Source: CAKOSP01 sp964369845
Lineage (GTDB): Bacteria; Bacillota_I; Bacilli_A; RF39; UBA660
DNA: 31,211 bases
Reading direction: 5' to 3'
Assembly: GCA_964369845.1 (NCBI GenBank)
Contig: CAYJFJ010000014.1
Span: 1 to 31,211 of the forward strand
Numbering within the stretch: the stretch's first letter is position 1; every line of letters begins with the position of its first letter. Under the pieces are notes generated by a model. That model was not told the DNA's origin and ran no database searches. It saw only the letters and a program-made list of their open reading frames with translations. The position numbers and the translations under genes are program-made. Below, piece by piece: positions 1 through 6,673 of the stretch.

Positions 1-48
1 AAATCTGTTCCTTCGGGTTCCATGGTTCAAATCCATGTCTCTCCACCA
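1..48 (+). tRNA. tRNA-Tyr, 3' part only
   Basis: The window opens inside a tRNA. Visible are the 3' side of the anticodon stem, a variable arm with the CCTTCGGG core, a T-arm (CATGG / TTCAAAT / CCATG), the acceptor strand TCTCTCC, discriminator A and an encoded CCA ending at 48. The variable-arm sequence and discriminator A fit Bacillota tRNA-Tyr. The first bases (AAATCTG) match what follows a GTA anticodon there. The anticodon itself lies outside the window, so the identity rests on family resemblance; Leu is the main alternative. Confidence 0.75.
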
Positions 49-55
49 GATTTTT

Positions 56-131
56 TGCCTCGTAGCCAAGCGGTAAGGCATCAGACTTTGACTCTGACAT
101 TCCGATGGTTCGAATCCATCCGAGGCAACCA
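56..131 (+). tRNA. tRNA-Gln (anticodon TTG)
   Basis: A full cloverleaf can be drawn. The acceptor stem TGCCTCG/CGAGGCA is fully paired, the D-stem is GCC/GGC, and the anticodon stem TCAGA/TCTGA encloses loop CTTTGAC with anticodon TTG. The T-stem GATGG/CCATC encloses TTCGAAT. Discriminator A and CCA are encoded. It starts 8 nt after the preceding tRNA, so the cluster is one transcript. Confidence 0.96.
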
Positions 132-141
132 TTTTATTAAC

Positions 142-217
142 GTCCCGTTAGCTCAGTTGGTAGAGCATTTGACTTTTAATCAAAGGGTCATGCGTTCGAG
201 TCGCATACGGAACACCA
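142..217 (+). tRNA. tRNA-Lys (anticodon TTT)
   Basis: The anticodon stem TTTGA/TCAAA encloses loop CTTTTAA with anticodon TTT. The D-arm is GCTC/GAGC, the T-arm is ATGCG/CGCAT around TTCGAGT, and CCA is encoded. The acceptor strands GTCCCGT and ACGGAAC pair everywhere except position 3:70, where C144 faces A211. It is the last gene of the tRNA cluster and is followed by an intrinsic terminator. Confidence 0.95.
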
Positions 218-227
218 TTTAGAAATT

Positions 228-252
228 AAACTTGGGAAACCAAGTTTTTTTG
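228..252 (+). terminator. Terminator of the tRNA cluster
   Basis: An 8-bp perfect stem, AAACTTGG/CCAAGTTT, closes a GAAA tetraloop and runs into a T-tract. It lies 10 nt after the tRNA-Lys CCA. Confidence 0.9.
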
Positions 253-281
253 TTGCAGTAATACTTAAGTTTTGGTATTAT
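253..281 (+). promoter_or_regulatory. Promoter for the small membrane protein gene
   Basis: TTGCAG (253-258), 17 bp, then TATTAT (276-281). The predicted start near 288 lies almost at the SD sequence (GGGAGG, 287-292), so the leader would be only about 10 nt. Confidence 0.5.
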
Positions 282-298
282 ATAGCGGGAGGAAAACA

Positions 299-673
299 AT
301 GACAGAAAAAGATATATTAAAAAATATATTAGTAGATGATGTTAGATATAAGATGTACTCATTAAAGAAAATGAAAAAGTTTTTACAAACTTTAGAGAAC
401 ATTTTAAATGTAACTAGCATTTCACTAGTAGTAGCATTATTAGTTGATTATATTATAGAAAATGAAGTGGAACTGGCAATAGCTAGCTCTTTAATAGGAG
501 TAGGATTAGCAAATTTTATAGTAAAAATATTAAAAAATAAATGTTCATTTGATGCTGCTATAATTGCCTATGAAAAACTACTGAGCAAAAGTGAAATCAT
601 ATTTGATAAAGAAATTTTAACAGAAGAATGGTTAGGTATCGAAGGTGATATTTCAGAAAATAAAAAAAGATAA
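299..673 (+). CDS. Small two-segment membrane protein, unknown function
   Basis: The family is not recognised. The frame extends up to 272, but the ATG at 299 is chosen because GGGAGG at 287-292 sits at ideal spacing and earlier ATGs have no SD; this gives 124 residues. A charged N-terminal part of about 40 residues is followed by two hydrophobic stretches (roughly residues 40-60 and 65-85) separated by a short acidic loop, then a charged C-terminal tail. It is probably an inner-membrane protein with both ends in the cytoplasm. It stands alone between the tRNA terminator and a bidirectional terminator shared with trmL. Function cannot be stated. Confidence 0.75.
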   Translation: MTEKDILKNILVDDVRYKMYSLKKMKKFLQTLENILNVTSISLVVALLVDYIIENEVELAIASSLIGVGLANFIVKILKNKCSFDAAIIAYEKLLSKSEIIFDKEILTEEWLGIEGDISENKKR

Positions 674-694
674 CTTTAATTAGTTATCTTTTTA
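665..694. terminator. Bidirectional terminator between the membrane protein gene and trmL
   Basis: Stem AAGATAACT/AGTTATCTT encloses loop TTAATT, with an A-run on one side and a T-run on the other, so it can end transcripts on both strands. The TAA stop of the upstream gene (671-673) lies within the stem, and the trmL stop codon lies at its other edge. Confidence 0.88.
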
Positions 695-1201
695 ACTGTT
701 TTCAATTTCAAACTTAGTTTTATGTGGTTCATCAAAATATAAGTTTGGGTAGTTTTGTTGTCTTAAAGCTTCATACAAAGTAATAGCAACGGTATTAGAC
801 AAATTAAGAGATCTTACCTTATCGCTCATAGGCATGCGCATACAAGTGTCTAAATGAGGTTTTAAGACATCTTTAGGGATACCTGTAGATTCTTTACCAA
901 ATACAAAATATATGTTCTCAGAAACAGAAGAATAATCAAATTCCGTATGAGGTTTATGACCATATCTTGTTAAAAAATAAAATGAACCTTGATTCTTACT
1001 AAAAAAGTCTTGTACATTTTCATAAAGGGTTAAATCACAATCATCAATGTAATTAACACCACTTCTTTTTAAATATTTTTCATCTAAACTAAAGCCTAAA
1101 GGTTTAATAAGATGAAGTTTTGCATTAGTAGCAATGCAAGTTCTCATTATATTACCAGTATTTTGTGGTATTTCTGGTTCAAATAATACTACGTTTAACA
1201 T
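692..1201 (-). CDS. trmL: tRNA (cytidine(34)-2'-O)-methyltransferase TrmL (SPOUT family)
   Basis: SAM-dependent 2'-O-methyltransferase expected to modify the wobble nucleotide of tRNA-Leu isoacceptors in the cytoplasm. The 169-residue length is typical. The N-terminus LNVVLFEPEIPQNTGNIMRT is the family hallmark. The SPOUT knot motifs are present: FVFGKESTGIPKDVL in the middle and MPMSDKVRSLNLSNTVAI near the C-terminus, which form the cofactor pocket. An AGGAGG SD lies just before the ATG. It is the last gene of a minus-strand run (ftsK, thioredoxin-like gene, trmL) and sits close to the tRNA cluster. The call is secure at family level; the exact nucleotide specificity is inferred. Confidence 0.93.
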   Translation of the reverse strand: MLNVVLFEPEIPQNTGNIMRTCIATNAKLHLIKPLGFSLDEKYLKRSGVNYIDDCDLTLYENVQDFFSKNQGSFYFLTRYGHKPHTEFDYSSVSENIYFVFGKESTGIPKDVLKPHLDTCMRMPMSDKVRSLNLSNTVAITLYEALRQQNYPNLYFDEPHKTKFEIENS

Positions 1202-1217
1202 ATCTTTTCCTCCTAAA

Positions 1218-1241
1218 TAAAAAAAGCTTAATTGCTTTTTT
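1218..1241 (-). terminator. Weak terminator or attenuator between the thioredoxin-like gene and trmL
   Basis: On the minus strand, AAAAAAGC/GCTTTTTT encloses a 6-nt loop and is followed by T residues. Only two G:C pairs make it weak. The stop codon of the upstream gene lies in the loop, and the trmL SD begins only a few nt later, so partial readthrough into trmL is likely. Confidence 0.4.
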
Positions 1242-1758
1242 CAAATTCATACATTTCTAATAGTTTTTCAAAATCAGATGCTTCCAAATATTCGCCATCC
1301 TCAGTTGTTGTTTGATTTTCTACTTTATTATTTATACAGTAAAGTATAGTAGGTAAAGTAGTAATTTCTTTATCTAAGATATCACTAAGTTCGGCAAGAA
1401 AATTTTCTTCGTCCATAAGCTCAGTTATATCTAAATAATAGAATATATTTTGAATACCATAATCATCAATAATAGGTTTTAAATCCTTTTCAAGTTCGTA
1501 TTCTTCTTCATCACCAGTGTAACCTGTAAATATAAAATAATTATCAGGAATTTCCAGTAATGTACTTTCAAGTTCCTCAAGTGTATTTATATGAAGAACA
1601 GTTGTATTAGTACTTAGTAAATAACTTTCTAAATATTTTTCTTCTTCTTTGATTCTAATCCAAGAGAAAATATATAATCCTAGTAAAATAGTGCCAACTA
1701 CTACAAGAGCAGCAATAACATAATTTTTTGTAGGGATATAATTTGATTTTTTCTTCAT
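1228..1758 (-). CDS. Membrane-anchored thioredoxin-fold-like protein
   Basis: 176 residues from the ATG at 1758. The open frame begins at a TTG four codons earlier, but that codon overlaps the SD GGAGG, so the internal ATG is the start. A basic N-terminus is followed by one transmembrane segment (about residues 14-34, AALVVVGTILLGLYIF) and an acidic domain of about 135 residues. Its beta-alpha pattern (YFIFTGYTGDEEE, then LPTILYCINN near the end) resembles thioredoxin-like bacteriocin-accessory proteins. No CxxC redox pair is present; the only cysteine is in ILYCINN. If the fold is right, the domain probably does not do thiol exchange. The topology suggests an extracytoplasmic domain. The fold is inference from pattern only. 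Confidence 0.6.
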   Translation of the reverse strand: MKKKSNYIPTKNYVIAALVVVGTILLGLYIFSWIRIKEEEKYLESYLLSTNTTVLHINTLEELESTLLEIPDNYFIFTGYTGDEEEYELEKDLKPIIDDYGIQNIFYYLDITELMDEENFLAELSDILDKEITTLPTILYCINNKVENQTTTEDGEYLEASDFEKLLEMYEFEKSN

Positions 1759-1774
1759 GATTACCTCCAATATA

Positions 1775-1785
1775 ATTTTATCATA
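1775..1785 (-). promoter_or_regulatory. Extended -10 promoter for the thioredoxin-like gene
   Basis: Reads TATG-A-TAAAAT on the minus strand, 16 nt before the ATG. No convincing -35 is seen at 17 bp. It matches the TATGNTATAAT pattern that recurs through the window. Confidence 0.55.
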
Positions 1786-1809
1786 TTTTTATATTAATAA
1801 GTACAAAAT

Positions 1810-4131
1810 TTACTCATTTGACTCTAATTTTACCAAAACTTCTCTTGGTTTAGATCCATTTTGAGGACCAACAATCCCGCGAGATTCAAGAAGTTCTATC
1901 ATTCTAGCGGCTCTATTATAACCAAGTCTAAATCTTCTTTGTATAAGAGATGCACTTATTTTTCCAGCTTCTATAGCAAATTCTACTACTTCGTCGTATA
2001 AAGGATCGTCTCCTCCTTCGCTATTAGCAGAACCACTTGAAGTATTAACAACAGGGTTTGACATTTCTTCATCATATTTAACAGTAAGTTGTTTGCAGCA
2101 GTGGTCTATTAGTTTTTCAATTTCCTCATCTGCAATAAAACAACCTTGAATACGTTTAGGAGTATTTTCTCCCATCGGAATATAAAGCATATCTCCTCGC
2201 CCTAAAAGTTTTTCAGCTCCACCCATATCTAAAATAGTACGGGAGTCAATTTGACTTGAAACAGAAAATGCTATACGAGAAGGAATATTATTTTTAATTA
2301 AACCGGTAATTACATCAGTAGAAGGTCTTTGAGTTGCAACAATTAAATGTATACCAGCAGCACGGGCCATCTGTGTAATACGCATAATAGAATCTTCAAC
2401 TTCCTTACCAGCAACAAGCATCAAGTCAGCAAGTTCATCTATTATTACAACAATATAAGGCATTTTAGGAGTAGGGTTAAAAGGATCTTCTGAGTTTTCT
2501 TTTTTTACCCAAGCATTATAACTAGCTATATTTTTACATTGTTTCTCACTAAATAGTTCATATCTTTTTTCCATTTCAACAACTATTTTTTGAAGTGTTA
2601 AACTTGCCTTTTTAGGGTCAGATACAACCGGACATAATAAGTGAGGAATTCCATTGTAATTTGTAAGTTCTACTTTCTTAGGGTCTACCATAACTAATTT
2701 AACATCACTAGGTTTGTAACGCATTAATATAGAACTTATCATAGAGTTAATACATACAGATTTACCTGAACCAGTAGAACCTGCAACTAAAAGGTGGGGC
2801 ATTTTAGCAATATCTTCTAAAATACTTCTTCCCATTAAATCTTTACCCAAAGTAACTAAAATTTTATTTTCAGGATCTTTATCAGCGGTAGCTTCTAAAA
2901 CTTCTCTAAAAGCAACAGAGCTTATACTTCCGTTAGGTATTTCAATACCTATTGTGCTCTTTCCTGGAATAGGTGCTTCAATTCTAACATCTTTAGCAGC
3001 TAAAGCAAGAGCTATTTCTTTATTTATACTTGATATCTTATTAACTTTTGTACCATGAGGCACAGTAACTTCAAACTGCGTAACAGCAGGTCCTACATGC
3101 ATATCAACAACTTTACCTTGAATACCAAAATCTTTCATTACTCTTTCAAGTACATTTTTATTATGTTTAATTTTTTCAGTATCTACATTTTGTTTTTCTA
3201 AAGGCATAGGATTTAATATTTTAAGACTAGGAAGTTTATAATCTCCTTGTTCTTTTTCTGGAGGAGTTATATTTCCAATATTTAAAAGTGTATGTTCCAA
3301 ATTTACTGGAGCTTCATCCACAGTAGTTTCAGCGCTACTAGGTGTAATTGGCTTATTTTTTATCTCATCAATACTTGTAATAATAATTTTATCTTCTTCT
3401 TCAGCTTTATTTACTATTTTTTCTACTGGAGAACTAATTTCGTTAAGTGAAATAGGTGCTTCACTAAATTCTAAATCACCATTATCATCAAACTTAACTT
3501 CTTTTTTAACTGTCTTTTTGTTACTTTCAAGTCCTTCATTAAATGAAGTTTTAACTTTATTACCAAAATTACCAAAAATAGATGCAATATTTAAATCAAA
3601 TAATAATATTAATCCAAATAATATTAAAACAATCATTATTATTTGACTACCTAAAGTACCAGCAATCATGTAAAATAATGAAATAAATACTGCTCCAACG
3701 ATACCACCACCAATTATAAGAGAAGAAGTACCACTAGAAGTAAGAGCATCTAGTGAACTAATTGTATTCATTCTTTTAATATAATTATCATAAGTAGCAG
3801 TAAAAATTTTGCTAACATTTTCCTCTTTTAAAAATTCTAAATGATTAAAAGAAAGTAAAACAATAATTAATATATATAATCCAATTAATTTAGTTGTAAA
3901 AAAATTAGGCATTTTTCTTTTAAATAACATATAAATTCCCACAACAATTAACGAAATAACTACTATATACCAGTACGTTCCAGCTATGAACATTGAAAAC
4001 TTCTTAAAAAGTGTTCCAACCGGTCCAAATCCAAAACCAATAATACCCATTAATATAAGTACTAATCCCGTTAATTCTATACTATAACCAAAACTTGGTT
4101 TATTTTCTTTTGACTTTTTCTTTTTTGCCAT
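1810..4131 (-). CDS. ftsK: FtsK/SpoIIIE family DNA translocase
   Basis: Membrane-anchored ATP-driven DNA pump that clears chromosomal DNA from the division septum or moves it into the forespore; 773 residues, close to SpoIIIE size. Four to five transmembrane segments fill residues 19-182, followed by an acidic linker to about 300. The motor has Walker A GSTGSGKS at 451-458, a VDPKKVEL motif at 482-489 and Walker B IVVIIDELADLM at 560-571. ARAAGIHLIVATQRPSTDVITG follows. The C-terminal winged-helix gamma domain that reads oriented DNA motifs is near 705-773 (SASLIQRRFRLGYNRAARM). SD GGTGAT precedes the ATG. It is transcribed divergently from the metallopeptidase gene at 4245. The sequence cannot tell whether it acts in vegetative division, sporulation or both. 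Confidence 0.95.
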   Translation of the reverse strand: MAKKKKSKENKPSFGYSIELTGLVLILMGIIGFGFGPVGTLFKKFSMFIAGTYWYIVVISLIVVGIYMLFKRKMPNFFTTKLIGLYILIIVLLSFNHLEFLKEENVSKIFTATYDNYIKRMNTISSLDALTSSGTSSLIIGGGIVGAVFISLFYMIAGTLGSQIIMIVLILFGLILLFDLNIASIFGNFGNKVKTSFNEGLESNKKTVKKEVKFDDNGDLEFSEAPISLNEISSPVEKIVNKAEEEDKIIITSIDEIKNKPITPSSAETTVDEAPVNLEHTLLNIGNITPPEKEQGDYKLPSLKILNPMPLEKQNVDTEKIKHNKNVLERVMKDFGIQGKVVDMHVGPAVTQFEVTVPHGTKVNKISSINKEIALALAAKDVRIEAPIPGKSTIGIEIPNGSISSVAFREVLEATADKDPENKILVTLGKDLMGRSILEDIAKMPHLLVAGSTGSGKSVCINSMISSILMRYKPSDVKLVMVDPKKVELTNYNGIPHLLCPVVSDPKKASLTLQKIVVEMEKRYELFSEKQCKNIASYNAWVKKENSEDPFNPTPKMPYIVVIIDELADLMLVAGKEVEDSIMRITQMARAAGIHLIVATQRPSTDVITGLIKNNIPSRIAFSVSSQIDSRTILDMGGAEKLLGRGDMLYIPMGENTPKRIQGCFIADEEIEKLIDHCCKQLTVKYDEEMSNPVVNTSSGSANSEGGDDPLYDEVVEFAIEAGKISASLIQRRFRLGYNRAARMIELLESRGIVGPQNGSKPREVLVKLESNE

Positions 4132-4148
4132 ATTCTATCACCATATAT

Positions 4149-4177
4149 ATTATAACTTATTTGCATTTTAATTTAAA
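4149..4177 (-). promoter_or_regulatory. Promoter for ftsK
   Basis: On the minus strand, TTTAAA (4172-4177), 17 bp, then TATAAT (4149-4154), 17 nt before the ATG. The SD GGTGAT lies between. Confidence 0.5.
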
Positions 4178-4211
4178 GTAAATTTAGTAAATCTATAAAA
4201 AAATAAAACTC

Positions 4212-4222
4212 TATGTTATAAT
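4212..4222 (+). promoter_or_regulatory. Extended -10 promoter for the first metallopeptidase gene
   Basis: TATG-T-TATAAT, a perfect match to the recurrent pattern, 22 nt before the ATG at 4245. No good -35 is present. The SD AGAGG is at 4236-4240. Confidence 0.65.
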
Positions 4223-4244
4223 AATTTTCACAAAAAGAGGAAAT

Positions 4245-5552
4245 ATGAAAAAAAATTACTTAAAAATTAGATTTGCAATATACATATTATTTTTAACTGT
4301 AGTAATTCAGCGTAATTATAAAAGTAATGAACCAGAAAAAATATCATTAAGTTTATCAGTAGATGATATAGATAATTTATCAGTTAAAAGCATCACAGAA
4401 ATTCCTGAGAATTATTATGAAGAATTAAAAGTGCCTTTAGACTTAGAAACTAATATGAAAAACGCAGATTATACTAAGGAAAATATAGTAAATAATGATA
4501 TCAGTTTAAATACTTATGAAGTAGAAAAAATAGTAGATTCTATAAAAACAAATAGCTATATAAATTCGGTATTTGATTTCAACACATCATCAGCATTAAA
4601 AGATAATGAAAATTTAACTAAAGCATTAGAATCTATATTAAGAAGCATGATAAGTTTGAATCATATAACAGCTAAAGATATAGCGTTTTTAGAAGAACAT
4701 AGCATAATGCTAAAAGAAAGTGCGGATGACAACATTTTAGCAAGTTATTCATATGAAACAAAAACAATAATTTTATATTATAAAAATGAAAAAGAATGGC
4801 ACAATATAACAGATAAACATAAATTTATTTTAGCTCATGAAATAACGCATACTTTGCAGTTAAATGGCTCAAAGGAATATTCATCAGTGTTTCCAGCTTC
4901 ATTAAATGAAGCAGTAGCAAATGCTTACGCATTAGTTTTACTTGATCAAAAAATGGAATATATAACGTCTTATGAATATGAAAGTTACATTCACAATTTT
5001 TATTTAGCTTTAGTAGTAAGTAACAATAAAACAATTGATGAATATTACAAAGCACTTCTAAGTAATGATTCAAGTCAGCTATATAACATATTAGGTTTTG
5101 AAACTCATGAAGAAAAAAAAGAAATATATGATATAACACAAAACTATGATTATCTAGCAAATACGTATGAATTTTATGAAGAAAATTTATATAAAGAGCA
5201 AATTAAAGCAAAAATAGAACTGGTAAATAATTATAATTTAATTTTAAAAAGTTTAGAAAACTTAAACAATAATTTAAATATAAATAATATTGAAGAAAAC
5301 ATATTAATATATAAATATATATATAGTTTATACGAGAACACTTTAAATTTAAATTATAAAACCGATGAAGATATTATTACTATGATATCAAATCTTGAAC
5401 TGATATTTACTAATTTAAAAGAAAAAATAATACATAAATATGACATAACTAATAATTACTTTGATACTTTCTATTCTGAAAAAAATTATAGTGATTACAC
5501 TGAAGAATCTTTTGTAAGAAGTTTAAGTAAATACGATACTTCAATATATTAG
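4245..5552 (+). CDS. Membrane-anchored or secreted HExxH zinc metallopeptidase-like protein (paralogue A)
   Basis: 435 residues. An N-terminal hydrophobic segment (about residues 9-21, FAIYILFLTVVI) after a basic start suggests a signal anchor or uncleaved signal peptide, with the rest outside the membrane. Zinc motif HEITH is at 198-202 within KFILAHEITHTLQLN. A downstream Glu in SLNEAVANAYA (E222) is a plausible third ligand, giving a gluzincin-like HExxH...E arrangement. The C-terminal half is helical and rich in Asn, Tyr and Glu. The gene at 8311 encodes a paralogue sharing the zinc region and the following YESY...ILG segment. The family is not named with confidence. Placement just before cotJB-cotJC suggests a sporulation or envelope role, which is inference. 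Confidence 0.75.
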   Translation: MKKNYLKIRFAIYILFLTVVIQRNYKSNEPEKISLSLSVDDIDNLSVKSITEIPENYYEELKVPLDLETNMKNADYTKENIVNNDISLNTYEVEKIVDSIKTNSYINSVFDFNTSSALKDNENLTKALESILRSMISLNHITAKDIAFLEEHSIMLKESADDNILASYSYETKTIILYYKNEKEWHNITDKHKFILAHEITHTLQLNGSKEYSSVFPASLNEAVANAYALVLLDQKMEYITSYEYESYIHNFYLALVVSNNKTIDEYYKALLSNDSSQLYNILGFETHEEKKEIYDITQNYDYLANTYEFYEENLYKEQIKAKIELVNNYNLILKSLENLNNNLNINNIEENILIYKYIYSLYENTLNLNYKTDEDIITMISNLELIFTNLKEKIIHKYDITNNYFDTFYSEKNYSDYTEESFVRSLSKYDTSIY

Positions 5553-5572
5553 TAGGCGAATAAACATACTAA
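5544..5572 (+). promoter_or_regulatory. Possible sigma-E-type sporulation promoter before cotJB
   Basis: An ATATA-containing -35-like element (5544-5548) overlaps the end of the metallopeptidase gene. About 16 bp later comes CATACTAA (5565-5572), which resembles the sigma-E -10 (CATACANT) at six of eight positions. No vegetative TATG-TATAAT box precedes this gene, unlike most neighbours. The match is suggestive only. Confidence 0.3.
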
Positions 5573-5612
5573 AAAAGTCTATAGACATATGTTACTACTG
5601 GAGGTAATAAAT

Positions 5613-6038
5613 ATGTTATTTGATAACGATTTAACATTTTTATCTATTATAAATAGTAGTGAAGTATCAGAAAAAAAAGAAAATGCCTTATATGATACGA
5701 CAGAGGGATTTATAAAAGGTAATATGTTTGAAAGTGAATATAAAGCTTATAAATCAATGAGACCTAGTATGCCTAAAACTAGATGTGAAAAAACAGCTAA
5801 ATTATATAAAATTATGGAACTTAACTTTGCTATAAATGATTTGAACTTATGGCTTGATATTCACCCAGAAGATAAAAAAATATTTGAACTTATGAAAAAG
5901 TGTATTGAAAAGTTATATAAATGTGAAGTTGATTATGTTAAGTTATATGGACCACTTGAAGTAAATGAGAATGTTTTTGAAACAAATGAATGGGTAAAAG
6001 ATTGGCCATGGGAAAGTGAGGATAGTAAATATGTATAA
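5613..6038 (+). CDS. cotJB: Spore coat protein CotJB, with a possible CotJA-like N-terminal extension
   Basis: 141 residues from the ATG at 5613, chosen because GGAGG (5600-5604) is 8 nt upstream; an earlier in-frame ATG at 5589 precedes that SD. Residues 62-135 match CotJB: LNLWLDIHPEDKKIF, then YVKLYGPLEVNENVF and the Trp-rich end WVKDWPWESE. CotJB is normally about 80-90 residues. The extra 55 N-terminal residues contain EGFIKGNMFESEYKAY, which resembles the short conserved core of CotJA, the third product of the usual cotJABC operon. No separate cotJA is present. The gene overlaps cotJC by 8 nt, so translation is probably coupled. The product is expected in the inner coat of the spore. 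Confidence 0.85.
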   Translation: MLFDNDLTFLSIINSSEVSEKKENALYDTTEGFIKGNMFESEYKAYKSMRPSMPKTRCEKTAKLYKIMELNFAINDLNLWLDIHPEDKKIFELMKKCIEKLYKCEVDYVKLYGPLEVNENVFETNEWVKDWPWESEDSKYV

Positions 6039-6588
6039 ATATGTAAAAGCTTTACCTTTTCCAGTAGATATTAAGAAAAAAAATATCAAGATGGCAAAGT
6101 ACATAATAACTCAGTTAGGTGGAGCAAATGGAGAACTTGGTGCATCAATTAGATATTTTTCTCAAAAGTATACAATGCCAGATGATATGGGAAAAGCTCT
6201 TTTAAATGATATAGCAACTGAAGAACTTGGACATGTGGAAATGATTTCGACAATGGTTCATCAGCTACTAAAAAATGCTACATTAGAAGAACTTAAAGAA
6301 GAAGGATTAGAGAGTTACTTTGTTGAACACAAAAAAGCAGTGTTTCCAGTAGATTCTTCAGGTGTACCATTTACAGCTGCGTATTTTGCAGTAACAGGAG
6401 ACCCGATTGCAGATTTAGTTGAAGACATGGCAGCAGAGCAAAAAGCAAGGGTAACTTATGAAAACTTAATAGAGTTATCTGATGATGAAGATTTAATAAA
6501 TCCACTTTTATTTTTAAGACAAAGAGAAGTAGTTCATTTTAATAGATTTCAAGAATTATATAATTATTATGTAAAAAAAGGATATTAA
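6031..6588 (+). CDS. cotJC: Spore coat protein CotJC, manganese catalase family
   Basis: 185 residues from the ATG at 6031, which overlaps the cotJB stop; the GAGGA inside the end of cotJB serves as SD. The ferritin-like four-helix fold of dimanganese catalases is supported by candidate metal ligands in order: E35 (GANGELGA), E64/E65 and H68 (TEELGHVE), E136 (AAEQKARV), and E166/H169 (QREVVHF). CotJC is a coat-associated protein; members with these ligands may destroy hydrogen peroxide, although catalytic activity here is inferred. Length is typical. A strong terminator follows at once, so the operon is cotJB-cotJC only. Confidence 0.93.
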   Translation: MYKYVKALPFPVDIKKKNIKMAKYIITQLGGANGELGASIRYFSQKYTMPDDMGKALLNDIATEELGHVEMISTMVHQLLKNATLEELKEEGLESYFVEHKKAVFPVDSSGVPFTAAYFAVTGDPIADLVEDMAAEQKARVTYENLIELSDDEDLINPLLFLRQREVVHFNRFQELYNYYVKKGY

Positions 6589-6599
6589 AACCAAGAAGG

Positions 6600-6621
6600 A
6601 GTGCAAAAGTGCACTTTTTTT
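6600..6621 (+). terminator. Terminator after cotJC
   Basis: Stem AGTGCA/TGCACT with loop AAAG, followed by T7, 12 nt after the cotJC stop. Confidence 0.93.
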
Positions 6622-6673
6622 ATTGAAAAAATTATTAAGTTTTGTTACTATTATATAGTAAGGAAAAGTAAAC

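Noticed and set aside
22..222. Open reading frame of 66 codons across the tRNA cluster
   Set aside because: It runs through three tRNA structures on the same strand and has no SD; the tRNAs explain the sequence.
4825..5160. Antisense frame of 111 codons within the first metallopeptidase gene
   Set aside because: It is a shadow of the real gene, whose zinc motif and paralogue support the plus-strand frame.
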